This document shows positions 17,564 through 26,077 of a DNA stretch of 46,255 nt, piece by piece. The notes beneath the pieces were generated by a model, which searched no databases, was not told where the DNA came from, and worked only from the letters and a program-made list of their open reading frames with translations. The DNA comes from UBA969 sp041694635 (GTDB taxonomy: Bacteria; Planctomycetota; Planctomycetia; Gemmatales; Gemmataceae), in assembly GCA_041694635.1 (NCBI GenBank), contig JBDNHI010000081.1, positions 1-46,255 on the forward strand, given 5' to 3'. How positions within the stretch are numbered: the first letter of the stretch is position 1; every line of letters begins with the position of its first letter. Both the position numbers and the translations under genes were made by a program.

Positions 17564-19072
17564 CTAAGAACCCGACCTAGTGGTAATAAAAGGATTAATA
17601 ATTAAAGAAACGGAAACGGTACTAAGTGTTCCAATGGGAGTATAAAAAGGCCAAGCAACCAAAGGGGAACTTAAGAGAGAAGGTAGATAAACCGCCATAA
17701 CTGCAAAAAACCCTGCTATCATGCCAATTAAAGCAGCCCCAGAAGTTACTGGTTTATTCATAGTTCCTAAAAGAAATAATCCCAAAATCATTCCAGTAGT
17801 AAGCCCTGCAATAGAAAGAACCTGATCAATAACACTTCGTGGGCTATCAATTTGCCAAGCTAGAATTGCTACGCCGATCTGAGCAATTCCAAAAATAAGT
17901 GTAAGATTACGAGAAACCCTAAGGTAAGAATCATCAGAAAGATTTGGGTTTAGTGGTTTGTAAAAGTCAGCAACGCCTGCAGATGCAGAACTATTCAAAG
18001 AACTGGAAAGCGTAGACATTGCAGCAGCAAGCACCGCAGCAATGACTAATCCAACAACCCCTAAGGGAAGTTTTTCAACAATGAATCGCCCAAAAACCTG
18101 ATCGTTCCGAATGTCCCGGGGAAGATCCCAAGTACCACTATTCGCAAGAACGAATAGGCCAACCCCTATCAGTAGGAAAAGTAAAAATTGGAAAGCAACA
18201 ACCACGCCACTACTGATTAACGCAAAGCGAGCGTGAGTAAGATTTTTAGCGCAAAGATAACGCTGCACCATAATTTGATCTGCGCCGTGACTTGCCATAC
18301 TGAAGAAAGCCCCACCGATAATCCCCGCCCAGATGGTGTAAGGTTTGGTTAAATCAAAAGAGGTATCAAGCCATTGAAACTTATTATCAAAAGAACCAGA
18401 AAAAATAAACCCTTGCCAACCTTGGGGAATATGCCCAATAAGAATAATGCCAGCAACAAATGCACCTGAAGTATAAATTAAAAATTGAATGCAATCAGTC
18501 CAAAGAACCGCTTGCATCCCGCCTAGGTAAGTATAAATCAAGGTAACAATTCCCATAATAAGAATAGAACTCCCCATTCCCCAACCGGTGAACTGTTGTA
18601 AAAGAAGAGCGGTTAAAAAAAGTCTTAAGCCATCTGCAATGGTTCTTGTAAGCATAAATAATATTGAAGCACAGCGCTGCACCCGTGCATCAAACTTCTG
18701 GCGGAGTACTTCATAAGCACTGATGTACTGGCCTTGAAAATAGCCTGGTAGTAGCACAACAGCAATTGCGATTCTGCCTAGCATATAACCGAGTGCAAGT
18801 TGCAGAAAGGTGAGGTTCCCCCCTTTGGGGTTAAAAGCTAATCCCGGAACACTAAGAAAAGTTACAGTACTGGTTTCAGTAGCAACAATAGAAATCAAAA
18901 CAAGGAGCCAAGAAACTTCACGCCCGCCAACAAAATAAGTTTGAATATCTTTCTGCCCACCTCGAAACCAAGCCCCAAGTAAAGTTGTCAGGCTAAGGTA
19001 AGTAATGATGATAAAAAGATCAACCCAATGCAGAGTGTAAGAAAAACCGTAAGGATCAAGCATAAAAGTCAC
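17564..19072 (-). CDS. Sodium:solute symporter (SSS family)
   Basis: 502 residues with about 13 predicted membrane helices. The SSS family pattern is clear: an N-terminal FIIITYLSLTTLLGAWFRG, the segment FVGGREVSWLLVLISIVATETSTVTFLSVPG near residue 50 (the discontinuous TM1 region), QFLIYTSGAFVAG, and AAVLAAAMSTLSSSLNSSA (TM8, with the Ser/Thr residues usually binding sodium). It lies between namZ (4-nt ATGA overlap) and murQ-kinase (14-nt gap). That position argues for uptake of MurNAc or a muropeptide-derived sugar; SSS members elsewhere carry sugars, including sialic acid. The substrate assignment is inference from context. Confidence 0.9.
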   Translation of the reverse strand: MTFMLDPYGFSYTLHWVDLFIIITYLSLTTLLGAWFRGGQKDIQTYFVGGREVSWLLVLISIVATETSTVTFLSVPGLAFNPKGGNLTFLQLALGYMLGRIAIAVVLLPGYFQGQYISAYEVLRQKFDARVQRCASILFMLTRTIADGLRLFLTALLLQQFTGWGMGSSILIMGIVTLIYTYLGGMQAVLWTDCIQFLIYTSGAFVAGIILIGHIPQGWQGFIFSGSFDNKFQWLDTSFDLTKPYTIWAGIIGGAFFSMASHGADQIMVQRYLCAKNLTHARFALISSGVVVAFQFLLFLLIGVGLFVLANSGTWDLPRDIRNDQVFGRFIVEKLPLGVVGLVIAAVLAAAMSTLSSSLNSSASAGVADFYKPLNPNLSDDSYLRVSRNLTLIFGIAQIGVAILAWQIDSPRSVIDQVLSIAGLTTGMILGLFLLGTMNKPVTSGAALIGMIAGFFAVMAVYLPSLLSSPLVAWPFYTPIGTLSTVSVSLIINPFITTRSGS

Positions 19073-20256
19073 TCAGTATAAATAAGATAAGGCTTGCGAT
19101 GGAATAAAAAGTCAGATTCTTCATCAGGCCAATCAGCGATAATTTCCTGCCAAGGTTTATTGTTTTCCAAGTCGAGTCTCTCGCGGTTGCTGCCAAACAA
19201 TAAGTCAATTGCCAATTTATCGCAAACGAATTCGTAGGGTTCCGTGCGCCATTGAAAGTTAGGCCCAGCTAAGTTTCGTAGGTGGTAAAGTAAAGCAAGG
19301 CTGGTGCGAACCGGTTGGAATAAGGAACGATGATTGATATAGATTTCGACCCCGCCACATTCTATTCCCTGCCATTTTTGAAAAGTAGGTTTAAAAGAAA
19401 CAGGCCTGAACACTACGCCTGGAAGATTTTCTTTATTCAAAATATCTGCTGCAATATTCCCTTCAATAAATGGCGCACCGCATATCTGAAAAGGCCTCGT
19501 CGTGCCCCTTCCTTCTGAAAGATTCGTGCCTTCTAATAAACATTGACCTGGGTAAACAAGGGCGGTTTCAAGCGTTGGCATATTCGGGCTTGGCATAACC
19601 CAAGGCAATTCCGTTTCATCAAAGTACATATTCCGCTTCCAGTTTTCACAAGGCACTACTTCCAACTCCCCCTCAAGTTCTAATTCTTCCTTATAAAGAA
19701 TCGCTAGCTCACCTAGGGTTAATCCGTGCCTACTCGGAATTGGATGCACCCCAACAAAACTAGACCATTCGGGAAGCAACATCGGCCCTTCAACAATCAT
19801 ACCCCCCAAAGGATTCGGCCTATCCAGCACCATGACTTCAACCCCAGATTCAAATGCCGCCTTCATGGCATAAAGCATCGACGCTTGAAAAGTATAATAC
19901 CTGCTGCCTATATCTAAGAGATCGATAACCAAAATATCGAGAGAAGATAAATCCTGTGGTTTTGGGTGCAAGCTTTGTTCCGAAGTGCCATAAAGGCTGA
20001 TCCATTTCAAACTTGAATCACCAATTTTTTCGTTTACAGCCTCTAGGTCTTGCGCAAAAGCTGCAAAACCGTGCTCGGGGGTAAACACGACTTTTAGCTC
20101 ATCATTCAAATGCTGCTTAAAAAGCATAAGGGTGCTACGAAGCTTTAAATCGCAAGCAGGGGCGTGTGAAAGCAAGCCAACTTTCTTTCCTTTAAGGGAA
20201 GAAAAATTATCCGCAACCAAACCATCAATCCCAGTCCGCACTTTATTAGAGTTCAT
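19069..20256 (-). CDS. namZ: NamZ-type exo-beta-N-acetylmuramidase (DUF1343)
   Basis: 395 residues matching DUF1343 along its whole length: VGLLSHAPACD near the start, VVFTPEHGFAAFAQDLE, LDILVIDLLDIGSRYYTFQASM, VMVLDRPNPLGGMIVEGPML, PIPSRHGLTLGELA, the MPSPNMPTLETALVYPGQC block, LLEGTNLSEGRGTTRPF and the C-terminal ECGGVEIYINHR. Bacillus subtilis NamZ, a member, releases terminal MurNAc from peptidoglycan chains. Unlike many exported homologues, this one starts MNSNKVRTGIDGL and shows no signal peptide, so it is probably cytoplasmic and works on imported fragments. The start is 5 nt after the upstream stop, and its end overlaps the symporter start. Confidence 0.93.
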   Translation of the reverse strand: MNSNKVRTGIDGLVADNFSSLKGKKVGLLSHAPACDLKLRSTLMLFKQHLNDELKVVFTPEHGFAAFAQDLEAVNEKIGDSSLKWISLYGTSEQSLHPKPQDLSSLDILVIDLLDIGSRYYTFQASMLYAMKAAFESGVEVMVLDRPNPLGGMIVEGPMLLPEWSSFVGVHPIPSRHGLTLGELAILYKEELELEGELEVVPCENWKRNMYFDETELPWVMPSPNMPTLETALVYPGQCLLEGTNLSEGRGTTRPFQICGAPFIEGNIAADILNKENLPGVVFRPVSFKPTFQKWQGIECGGVEIYINHRSLFQPVRTSLALLYHLRNLAGPNFQWRTEPYEFVCDKLAIDLLFGSNRERLDLENNKPWQEIIADWPDEESDFLFHRKPYLIYTE

Positions 20257-20261
20257 TGCTA

Positions 20262-23200
20262 TTAGTTTGGTAACGCTATCTGCACCGGGCTCATCAGATA
20301 ACTAAAAAGATTTCGAATTTCTTCGGGCTTTAAGTTTTCAAGTAAGTTTTCTGGCATAGGCGATACATTCAAACTCTTAATCGATTCGACATCTTCTGCA
20401 AGGACAGTTTTTCGTTCAGTTGGCCCAACTATCTCCATAGCCTTATTGGCCCGTTTAAACACCAACCCAGTTAGCAACCTACCATCCCTTAGCATCACCG
20501 CAGACATCCGGTAATCTGCTGCTACCGTTGCATTAGGCTCTAAAATATTCTCAAGCAAATATTCAAGATTCGACCGCTGCGACCCAGTAAGGTCGGGCCC
20601 AAGGTTTCCTCCCTGACCAAATAATCCGTGACAGTTGGCACATACTTTCTGAAATAATAACCGGCCTTGAACAAGATCTACCTTTTCCTTGTTAGCCGTT
20701 TCTAATTCCTTTCTTAACATTGCAATTTGCTGCTTCTTCTTTTCTGTTGGTACCCGCACTTCCCCCCATATCGAGGATAACTTCGTAGTTAACTCACTAT
20801 TATTGAACGCAGAAATCTGCCTAGCGTGATAAGCACTGATCGCATCGCGTGGCACTTTGCCATCGCTAACAGCTTGCAAAAGTTCTTCTGCATAGGCAGG
20901 CCTTGAACAAAGCGTATCGATTGCGGCTTTTCTCGATGCAGGATCTAATCTGCTAAAACCATTTACAATCAACTTCGATGTTTCAGGTAAGTTAAAGGAT
21001 GCCAAACCACGAATTGCGCCTTCCGATACACCGCGGTCGTTTACCAACTTAACCAGTAGTAGTTCAATCCCCTTGGCTTTGTTTTCAACCAAGGTTGCAA
21101 GAGCCGCCATTCGAGCATTCGAGTTTTCATTATTATTTGAAGCAATTTTCAATACTTCATCAAGGGCCCTGCCATCACCAAAAATGATTGCGATCTCGCG
21201 TGCCAACTTTTGTGCTTCAACATCTTGTGATGTGATTAGCTTTTCTTGAAATGCTACCCAAGATGGCGGTGCATTTGCCTTGCGCCTTCCTCTTAACCCA
21301 TCTTGTAAACCTTTTGCAATTTCTTTCTGGAAGTCTAAATTTTTTGAGGTTGCTAAGGTTAAAAGTTGCTCCATCGCCTTGGGCGAAGAATCTAATTCTT
21401 CTGCAAGTAGCCGCGCTACAAAGTTGCGATGAATTCCCATTGCAGTAGCTTGTGCTAGCTTTACCCCAAGCATAGGGTCTGCACTTACCGTAGGTTCCAT
21501 CCCATACCAAAGCATTAAAGGTTGATTATGATCATTCTTATCTTCAACCTTTGTAGCTAGAATAAGGCCAAGTTCTGCTCGTGAAGGGACTGCGATTTTT
21601 TGTAACGCACTAGCAAGATACAGCCTAACTAAAGCAGATTTTTCATTTTGCGCTAACTTTTCTAAACTCGATATTGCAACGCCAGAAATTGATTCTTCAT
21701 CCATTAAAAACCGGACTCCCCAAGATCGTAGATGCTCATCATCCGAATCTAAAAGACCTAGAATTTTTTTCTGATCTAATGCACCAATCGAATAAAGCAT
21801 CCATAAAGCCCGAAGTTTATGTTGCGATAATTCCACCTTGCCTAGCAACGATTGAAGTTTCTCTGCCACATCAGGTAAGTTTTTAGAAATCACTGCGCGT
21901 TCTTGAAGAATCCGTCGTGCCTGACGGTAATGCCATTCGTTTGGGCTCATCACTAATGCAACAAGCTCAGAATTGGAAAGCTTAGCAAGGTCAGAAGTTG
22001 CAGGTTTTTTAATATTACCAAAAGTTATTTTGTAAATTCTGCCCGAATTGCGATGTACCCCATCGTTTTCGTGACACTCGCCCACATCAGACCAATCAAG
22101 GACGAAAACGCCACCGTCAGGCCCGTAAGAAAGTTCGATTCCTCGAAACCAGAGGTCGCCGACAAACATAAAATCAGGCTCGTGCTTCGCAATAAAGCCG
22201 TTACCATTTGGTTCGATCTTATCGCAATTAATTCTTCTGCCGTGCAGGTTTGCAGTAAAAGCTTTGCCTTGATAAGAGCTAGGCCAGTTATCCCCTTGGT
22301 AAATCATAAAGCCACAATGGGCGTGGCCTCCGCCAGCTTTATCCGTAGTGGGTGTCACGCCTTTATTGCGGATATCACTCCAGTTCTCAACCCGATCCCA
22401 ATGGTAGTGATCTGCATGTTGGTCGATCAAATCATAAAGGCGGGGGTTGAAGTGTTCCCCAAACATGCGTTTGAAATATCCCCCCGGAATAGCGTGCCAG
22501 AAATGGCCGATGACTGTATTAATAAAAAAAGTATTTCCATGTGCATCCCAATCGTGCCCCCAAGAGTTAGTCCCCCCCCTGGAAACAACCTCGAAGGTTT
22601 TCTTTGTGGGGTGATAACGCCAAACACCGCAGTTGATCGGGGTCCGCTTACTTATGGGTGTATCGGGTGTGCCTACAAAAGAAGTGGTAGTGATGCCGTG
22701 CCTGCCATAAAGCCAGCCATCGGGCCCCCAAGCCAAACCATTAACAATATTATGCCTAATGCTTTTATTATCAAAGCCATCAAGAATAACTTCGGGTTCG
22801 CTATCGGGAATGTCATCACCATTGCGATCAGGAATGAATAAAAGTTTAGGAGCACAAAGCACCCATACGCCACCAAACCCAGGCACCGCACTGGTAAGAT
22901 GCTGCCCTTGATCCCAAAAAACCGTGCGCTTGTCGTGCACCCCATCATTATCTGTATCTTCCAAAATGACGATGCGATCTTTTAGCGTGAGGTCAAAGTT
23001 GGTTTTACTTTCAGCATAAGTCAGACATTCGCAAACCCAAAGCCTACCCTTAGTGTCAAAAGACATATGGATGGGCTGTATCACATCAGGTTCATAAGCA
23101 AAGAGTTGTGCTTTAAAACCTTCGGGTAGCTTTATGCTTTTCAACGCATCTTTAGGGTCGGAAAGTTTGTCCTTGGGGTTTTGCGTATCTGGGATTTTTG

Positions 23201-23273
23201 TTTGTGCAAACAGACTTAAAGAAAGGGTAAGAAGGAGCACCGTAAACGAAAGCGTAGAAATAAACCTGCCCAT
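20262..23273 (-). CDS. Heme-binding membrane-bound dehydrogenase, HEAT repeats, cytochrome c
   Basis: 1003 residues with a signal peptide (LLLTLSLSLFAQT). Residues about 40-410 form the planctomycete-type dehydrogenase propeller (LPEGFKAQLFAYEPDVIQP, FDTKGRLWVCECLTYAES, ILEDTDNDGVHDKRTVF, GLAWGPDGWLYGRHG, VFVLDWSDVGECH). Residues about 430-830 are helical, HEAT-like repeats. The C-terminal about 130 residues are a Pirellula/Verrucomicrobium heme domain with one CxxCH (VCANCHGLFGQGGNLGPDLTG) and LLENILEPNATVAADYR. This is a periplasmic oxidoreductase, probably on a sugar or alcohol. It lies only 5 nt upstream of namZ and may lead the same transcript, so an oxidation step linked to sugar salvage is possible. 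Confidence 0.88.
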   Translation of the reverse strand: MGRFISTLSFTVLLLTLSLSLFAQTKIPDTQNPKDKLSDPKDALKSIKLPEGFKAQLFAYEPDVIQPIHMSFDTKGRLWVCECLTYAESKTNFDLTLKDRIVILEDTDNDGVHDKRTVFWDQGQHLTSAVPGFGGVWVLCAPKLLFIPDRNGDDIPDSEPEVILDGFDNKSIRHNIVNGLAWGPDGWLYGRHGITTTSFVGTPDTPISKRTPINCGVWRYHPTKKTFEVVSRGGTNSWGHDWDAHGNTFFINTVIGHFWHAIPGGYFKRMFGEHFNPRLYDLIDQHADHYHWDRVENWSDIRNKGVTPTTDKAGGGHAHCGFMIYQGDNWPSSYQGKAFTANLHGRRINCDKIEPNGNGFIAKHEPDFMFVGDLWFRGIELSYGPDGGVFVLDWSDVGECHENDGVHRNSGRIYKITFGNIKKPATSDLAKLSNSELVALVMSPNEWHYRQARRILQERAVISKNLPDVAEKLQSLLGKVELSQHKLRALWMLYSIGALDQKKILGLLDSDDEHLRSWGVRFLMDEESISGVAISSLEKLAQNEKSALVRLYLASALQKIAVPSRAELGLILATKVEDKNDHNQPLMLWYGMEPTVSADPMLGVKLAQATAMGIHRNFVARLLAEELDSSPKAMEQLLTLATSKNLDFQKEIAKGLQDGLRGRRKANAPPSWVAFQEKLITSQDVEAQKLAREIAIIFGDGRALDEVLKIASNNNENSNARMAALATLVENKAKGIELLLVKLVNDRGVSEGAIRGLASFNLPETSKLIVNGFSRLDPASRKAAIDTLCSRPAYAEELLQAVSDGKVPRDAISAYHARQISAFNNSELTTKLSSIWGEVRVPTEKKKQQIAMLRKELETANKEKVDLVQGRLLFQKVCANCHGLFGQGGNLGPDLTGSQRSNLEYLLENILEPNATVAADYRMSAVMLRDGRLLTGLVFKRANKAMEIVGPTERKTVLAEDVESIKSLNVSPMPENLLENLKPEEIRNLFSYLMSPVQIALPN

Positions 23274-23379
23274 TGTGAATCTTCCTTTAATTATGCGTTA
23301 AATATTCAATAGGTAGCATAAAGGAAAACAAGGCAAAGGTGAAATGCATTTTGCGGTTTTCTAAAGCAGATTTCTAAAG

Positions 23380-23931
23380 TTATTTTAAGGTACAAGAGGG
23401 TTGCTCAGACTTACGGTTCCAAGGCATTTTCGCTAACATCAGGCCCATACCACAGGTGTCTGTGATTCCAGCAAACATCAGTCCACAGCCTACAAAACCC
23501 GAAAGGATGAACCAAAGTGGGTCTATAAATCCCCCCAAACCACTTCCCATCGCAACTAGAAATCCTGCTGCAATTCGTACTTGGCGCTCTAAAGAAATAA
23601 TTATTTTTCCCCGTGTAATGGGTAAACCTGCCTGAGCGCAAGCAAGCGTTCCACCCTGAATGTTAAAAATGTTGGTTCGCCCAGATGCGATTAATTTCTC
23701 GCAAGCTTTCTTCCCTCTAGATCCACTTCTGCAAATCACATAAATAGGTTCGGCACTACGGAATTTTTCTCCTAATACTTTTTCAGGATCAAAAGAATCT
23801 AAAGGCACTAACCGTGCAAAGGAAATATGCATTTCATCAAATTCAACCGGGGTTCTTACATCCAGTAATTCAATCGGCCCAGCGTTCTTGCGTTCCATCA
23901 GTTCTAAAGGTGTAATTTCAACTACTTCCAT
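23380..23931 (-). CDS. Rhodanese-DUF2892 membrane protein (YgaP-like)
   Basis: 183 residues. Residues about 5-105 are a rhodanese domain with ELLDVRTPVEFDEMHI and the active-site loop VICRSGSRG (Cys67). Residues about 110-175 match the DUF2892 two-helix membrane module (ERQVRIAAGFLVAMGSGLGGFIDP, LSGFVGCGLMFAGITDTCGMGLML). This architecture is that of YgaP, an inner-membrane sulfurtransferase. The TM hairpin carries several extra cysteines (VGCGL, DTCGM). It lies 68 nt downstream of the CoA-disulfide reductase-rhodanese gene on the same strand, suggesting a joint role in persulfide handling. Confidence 0.88.
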   Translation of the reverse strand: MEVVEITPLELMERKNAGPIELLDVRTPVEFDEMHISFARLVPLDSFDPEKVLGEKFRSAEPIYVICRSGSRGKKACEKLIASGRTNIFNIQGGTLACAQAGLPITRGKIIISLERQVRIAAGFLVAMGSGLGGFIDPLWFILSGFVGCGLMFAGITDTCGMGLMLAKMPWNRKSEQPSCTLK

Positions 23932-23999
23932 TGCTTTCTCCTAAATTAAATACTGTTAGCAGCGCTATAAGTCTTATATGCACCCGTAAGATTGCTGCA

Positions 24000-25607
24000 T
24001 TAACTCCCGTACTGCGAAAGAATCCTGCAGGTGTTATAAGAACGCTGCCCCGATTGACAATAAACAATCCATTGCGCTGTTTTATCGATCTCACCTATTC
24101 GACTTCGAATCTGTCCCAAGGGAATGTGAAGTGCATTAGCAATCGAACCTAAATTAACTTCACTAATTTCTCGAACATCGAGCAACTTAGCCCCCTGATG
24201 TAGTTTGTCTTCAACCTCGCTCCAATGAGTTATTTCTACAAGCTGATTCAAATTATTTTGAACGATCATCCCCGCAAGATTTACTGGGTCTTTTGCACTA
24301 CTAAATGGCGGAGAATAACTAAGTTCATAATCAACTAAATCATCCATAGTTGCACTATGATGGATTGCGGTTGCGATGATATCGATACGCTTATCCACGC
24401 CATCTTTGCCTACCGCTTGGGCGCCAAGGATTTTGCCATCGGTGGGTGAAAAAAGAATCTTGAAATGAATGGGATGAGCCCCAGGAAAATATCCTGCGTG
24501 AGAATTCGGATGTAAGTAAACAACCTTAAAAGGAATTTTAGCTTTAGTAAGAGTCTTGGCATTAGCACCAGTGCAAGCCGCGGTGTAACTAAAAACCCGA
24601 AGAATCGCAGTGCCCAGTGTGCCACGATATTTAGAAAACTTGCCTGCAATGTTATCGGCAACAATTCTTCCTTGCCTGTTCGCAGGGCCAGCTAAGGGCA
24701 CCTGAGTTTGCAAGCCAGTTATCACATCTTTTACCTCAATCGCATCGCCAATCGCATAGATGCTTGCATCCGAGGTACAAAGAAAGTCATTAACTTTAAT
24801 CGCTCCTCTGTTGTTAATCTCAAGCCCCGCATCTTTAGCAAGTTTTGATTCGGGCTGAACGCCGATACCTAAGATAACCACATCTGCGTTGATGTTAGAA
24901 CCATCGTCAAGAACCACATTTGCAGCTTTGCAGTTTGGTGCAGGATCATCAAAACGAATGGCTTGCCTGTTTAGCAACAAGTTCACTTCTTTAGTTTTAA
25001 GTTCTTGATGAATAGCAAGGATCATTTCTGGATCAAAAGGCTCAAGAACTTGGCTAGAACGCTGGACAAGAGAGACCTTAAGATTTCTAAGATGGAGTTG
25101 TTCTGCCATTTCTAGCCCGATAAATCCGCCTCCAATAACCACAGCATTTTTGGCTTGATTTGATGAAATCCATTGATGAATGCGGTCGGTGTCGACCAAA
25201 TTTCTGAGGGAGAAAACACCAGGTCGGTCCACCCCTGAAATCGAGGGAACAATAGGGCTTGCCCCAGGTGCAAGAATCAACACATCATAAGGTTCATCAT
25301 AAGCACTATTTTTCTCTAAGTTTTGAACCGTGATGGTTTTTTGATCTCGATTAATTTTAATTACTTCAGACCTTACTCGGACATCAAGATTAAGATTAGC
25401 TGCAAGTTTTTGCGGGGTTTGCACCAGCAATTTTGACCGATCTTTAATTTCACCACCCAAATAATAAGGCAGGCCGCAGTTAGCAAAAGAAACATCAGGC
25501 CCGCGTTCAAAAAGAATAATGATCGCTTTCTCATCAAGCCTGCGAAGCCTAGCAGCAGTGCTAGCACCCCCCGCAACCCCGCCAACAATGAGAACTCGTT
25601 TTGCCAT
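24000..25607 (-). CDS. CoA-disulfide reductase with C-terminal rhodanese (CoADR-RHD)
   Basis: 535 residues. An FAD/NAD(P) oxidoreductase fold opens with KRVLIVGGVAGGASTAARL. The single redox cysteine sits in VSFANCGLPYYLGG (Cys44), as in CoA-disulfide reductases. AVVIGGGFIGLEMAEQL is the NAD(P)H Rossmann motif, and DASIYAIGDAIEV binds FAD. Residues about 455-535 are a rhodanese domain with LLDVREISEVNLG and the loop VYCQSGQRS. Fused enzymes of this type act as CoA/polysulfide or persulfide reductases. The gene is divergent from an arsR gene and upstream of the YgaP-like gene, so it is likely derepressed by the regulator's signal. Start ATG 25607. Confidence 0.9.
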   Translation of the reverse strand: MAKRVLIVGGVAGGASTAARLRRLDEKAIIILFERGPDVSFANCGLPYYLGGEIKDRSKLLVQTPQKLAANLNLDVRVRSEVIKINRDQKTITVQNLEKNSAYDEPYDVLILAPGASPIVPSISGVDRPGVFSLRNLVDTDRIHQWISSNQAKNAVVIGGGFIGLEMAEQLHLRNLKVSLVQRSSQVLEPFDPEMILAIHQELKTKEVNLLLNRQAIRFDDPAPNCKAANVVLDDGSNINADVVILGIGVQPESKLAKDAGLEINNRGAIKVNDFLCTSDASIYAIGDAIEVKDVITGLQTQVPLAGPANRQGRIVADNIAGKFSKYRGTLGTAILRVFSYTAACTGANAKTLTKAKIPFKVVYLHPNSHAGYFPGAHPIHFKILFSPTDGKILGAQAVGKDGVDKRIDIIATAIHHSATMDDLVDYELSYSPPFSSAKDPVNLAGMIVQNNLNQLVEITHWSEVEDKLHQGAKLLDVREISEVNLGSIANALHIPLGQIRSRIGEIDKTAQWIVYCQSGQRSYNTCRILSQYGS

Positions 25608-25669
25608 TATTATTTCCTTGTTTATTTTCTAATTTTAGTATCGACAAAAAGCCAGTATACCGTTAATAT

Positions 25670-25691
25670 AATATTGCTGAATAGTAATATT
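25670..25691. promoter_or_regulatory. 22-bp palindrome, candidate ArsR operator
   Basis: Arms AATATT (25670-25675) and AATATT (25686-25691), with internal CT/AG symmetry, form an imperfect dyad in the gap between the divergent CoADR and arsR genes. AT-rich inverted repeats of this size are usual ArsR-family operators. It lies 18 nt upstream of the arsR ATG, where it could block both promoters. Not proven. Confidence 0.5.
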
Positions 25692-25709
25692 GTCAATGTA
25701 GGAATAGTG

Positions 25710-26045
25710 ATGCCAAAAGCGATGTTGGATCAGAATCAATTGCGAATGATTGCTAAGTTGTTTAGCGTGCTCGCAGAACCTACCCGGCTAGATATATTGC
25801 AGCATCTTAAAAAGAAGCCATTATCTGTAAATCAAATTGTAGAAGTTGCTGGCGCAAAACAGGCCAATGTTTCTAAACAACTTGGAATTTTGCACGATGC
25901 GGGCCTTTTACAAAGAGAACGCCTGGGGAATCTCGTTTATTATAAAATCGCAGACCCAGTAATCTTTGATCTTTGTTCCTTGGTCTGTAGCAAACTTCGT
26001 AAAGATGCCGAAATTCAATTAGCTGCATTTGCAAAGCAAAGGTAG
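25710..26045 (+). CDS. ArsR/SmtB-family transcriptional regulator
   Basis: 111 residues from ATG 25710 (GGAATAGTG just upstream); an in-frame TTG at 25674 lies inside the palindrome and is unlikely. The winged-helix fold is complete: KLFSVLAEPTRLDILQHL, the recognition helix region AGAKQANVSKQLGILHDAGLL, and the wing QRERLGNLVYYKI. In the last helix two cysteines are spaced CxxxC (Cys89 and Cys93 in FDLCSLVCSKL), a possible metal or thiol sensor site. The divergent rhodanese genes suggest it senses reactive sulfur, as ArsR members such as BigR and SqrR do, but their cysteines are placed differently. Heavy-metal sensing is the main alternative. Confidence 0.9.
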   Translation: MPKAMLDQNQLRMIAKLFSVLAEPTRLDILQHLKKKPLSVNQIVEVAGAKQANVSKQLGILHDAGLLQRERLGNLVYYKIADPVIFDLCSLVCSKLRKDAEIQLAAFAKQR

Positions 26046-26077
26046 AGCTTAATGATGTTGGCTTTTATTACCCTTGC

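Noticed and set aside
22053..22841. 262-codon plus-strand frame
   Set aside because: It lies entirely antisense to the well-supported heme-binding dehydrogenase and its product is not protein-like.
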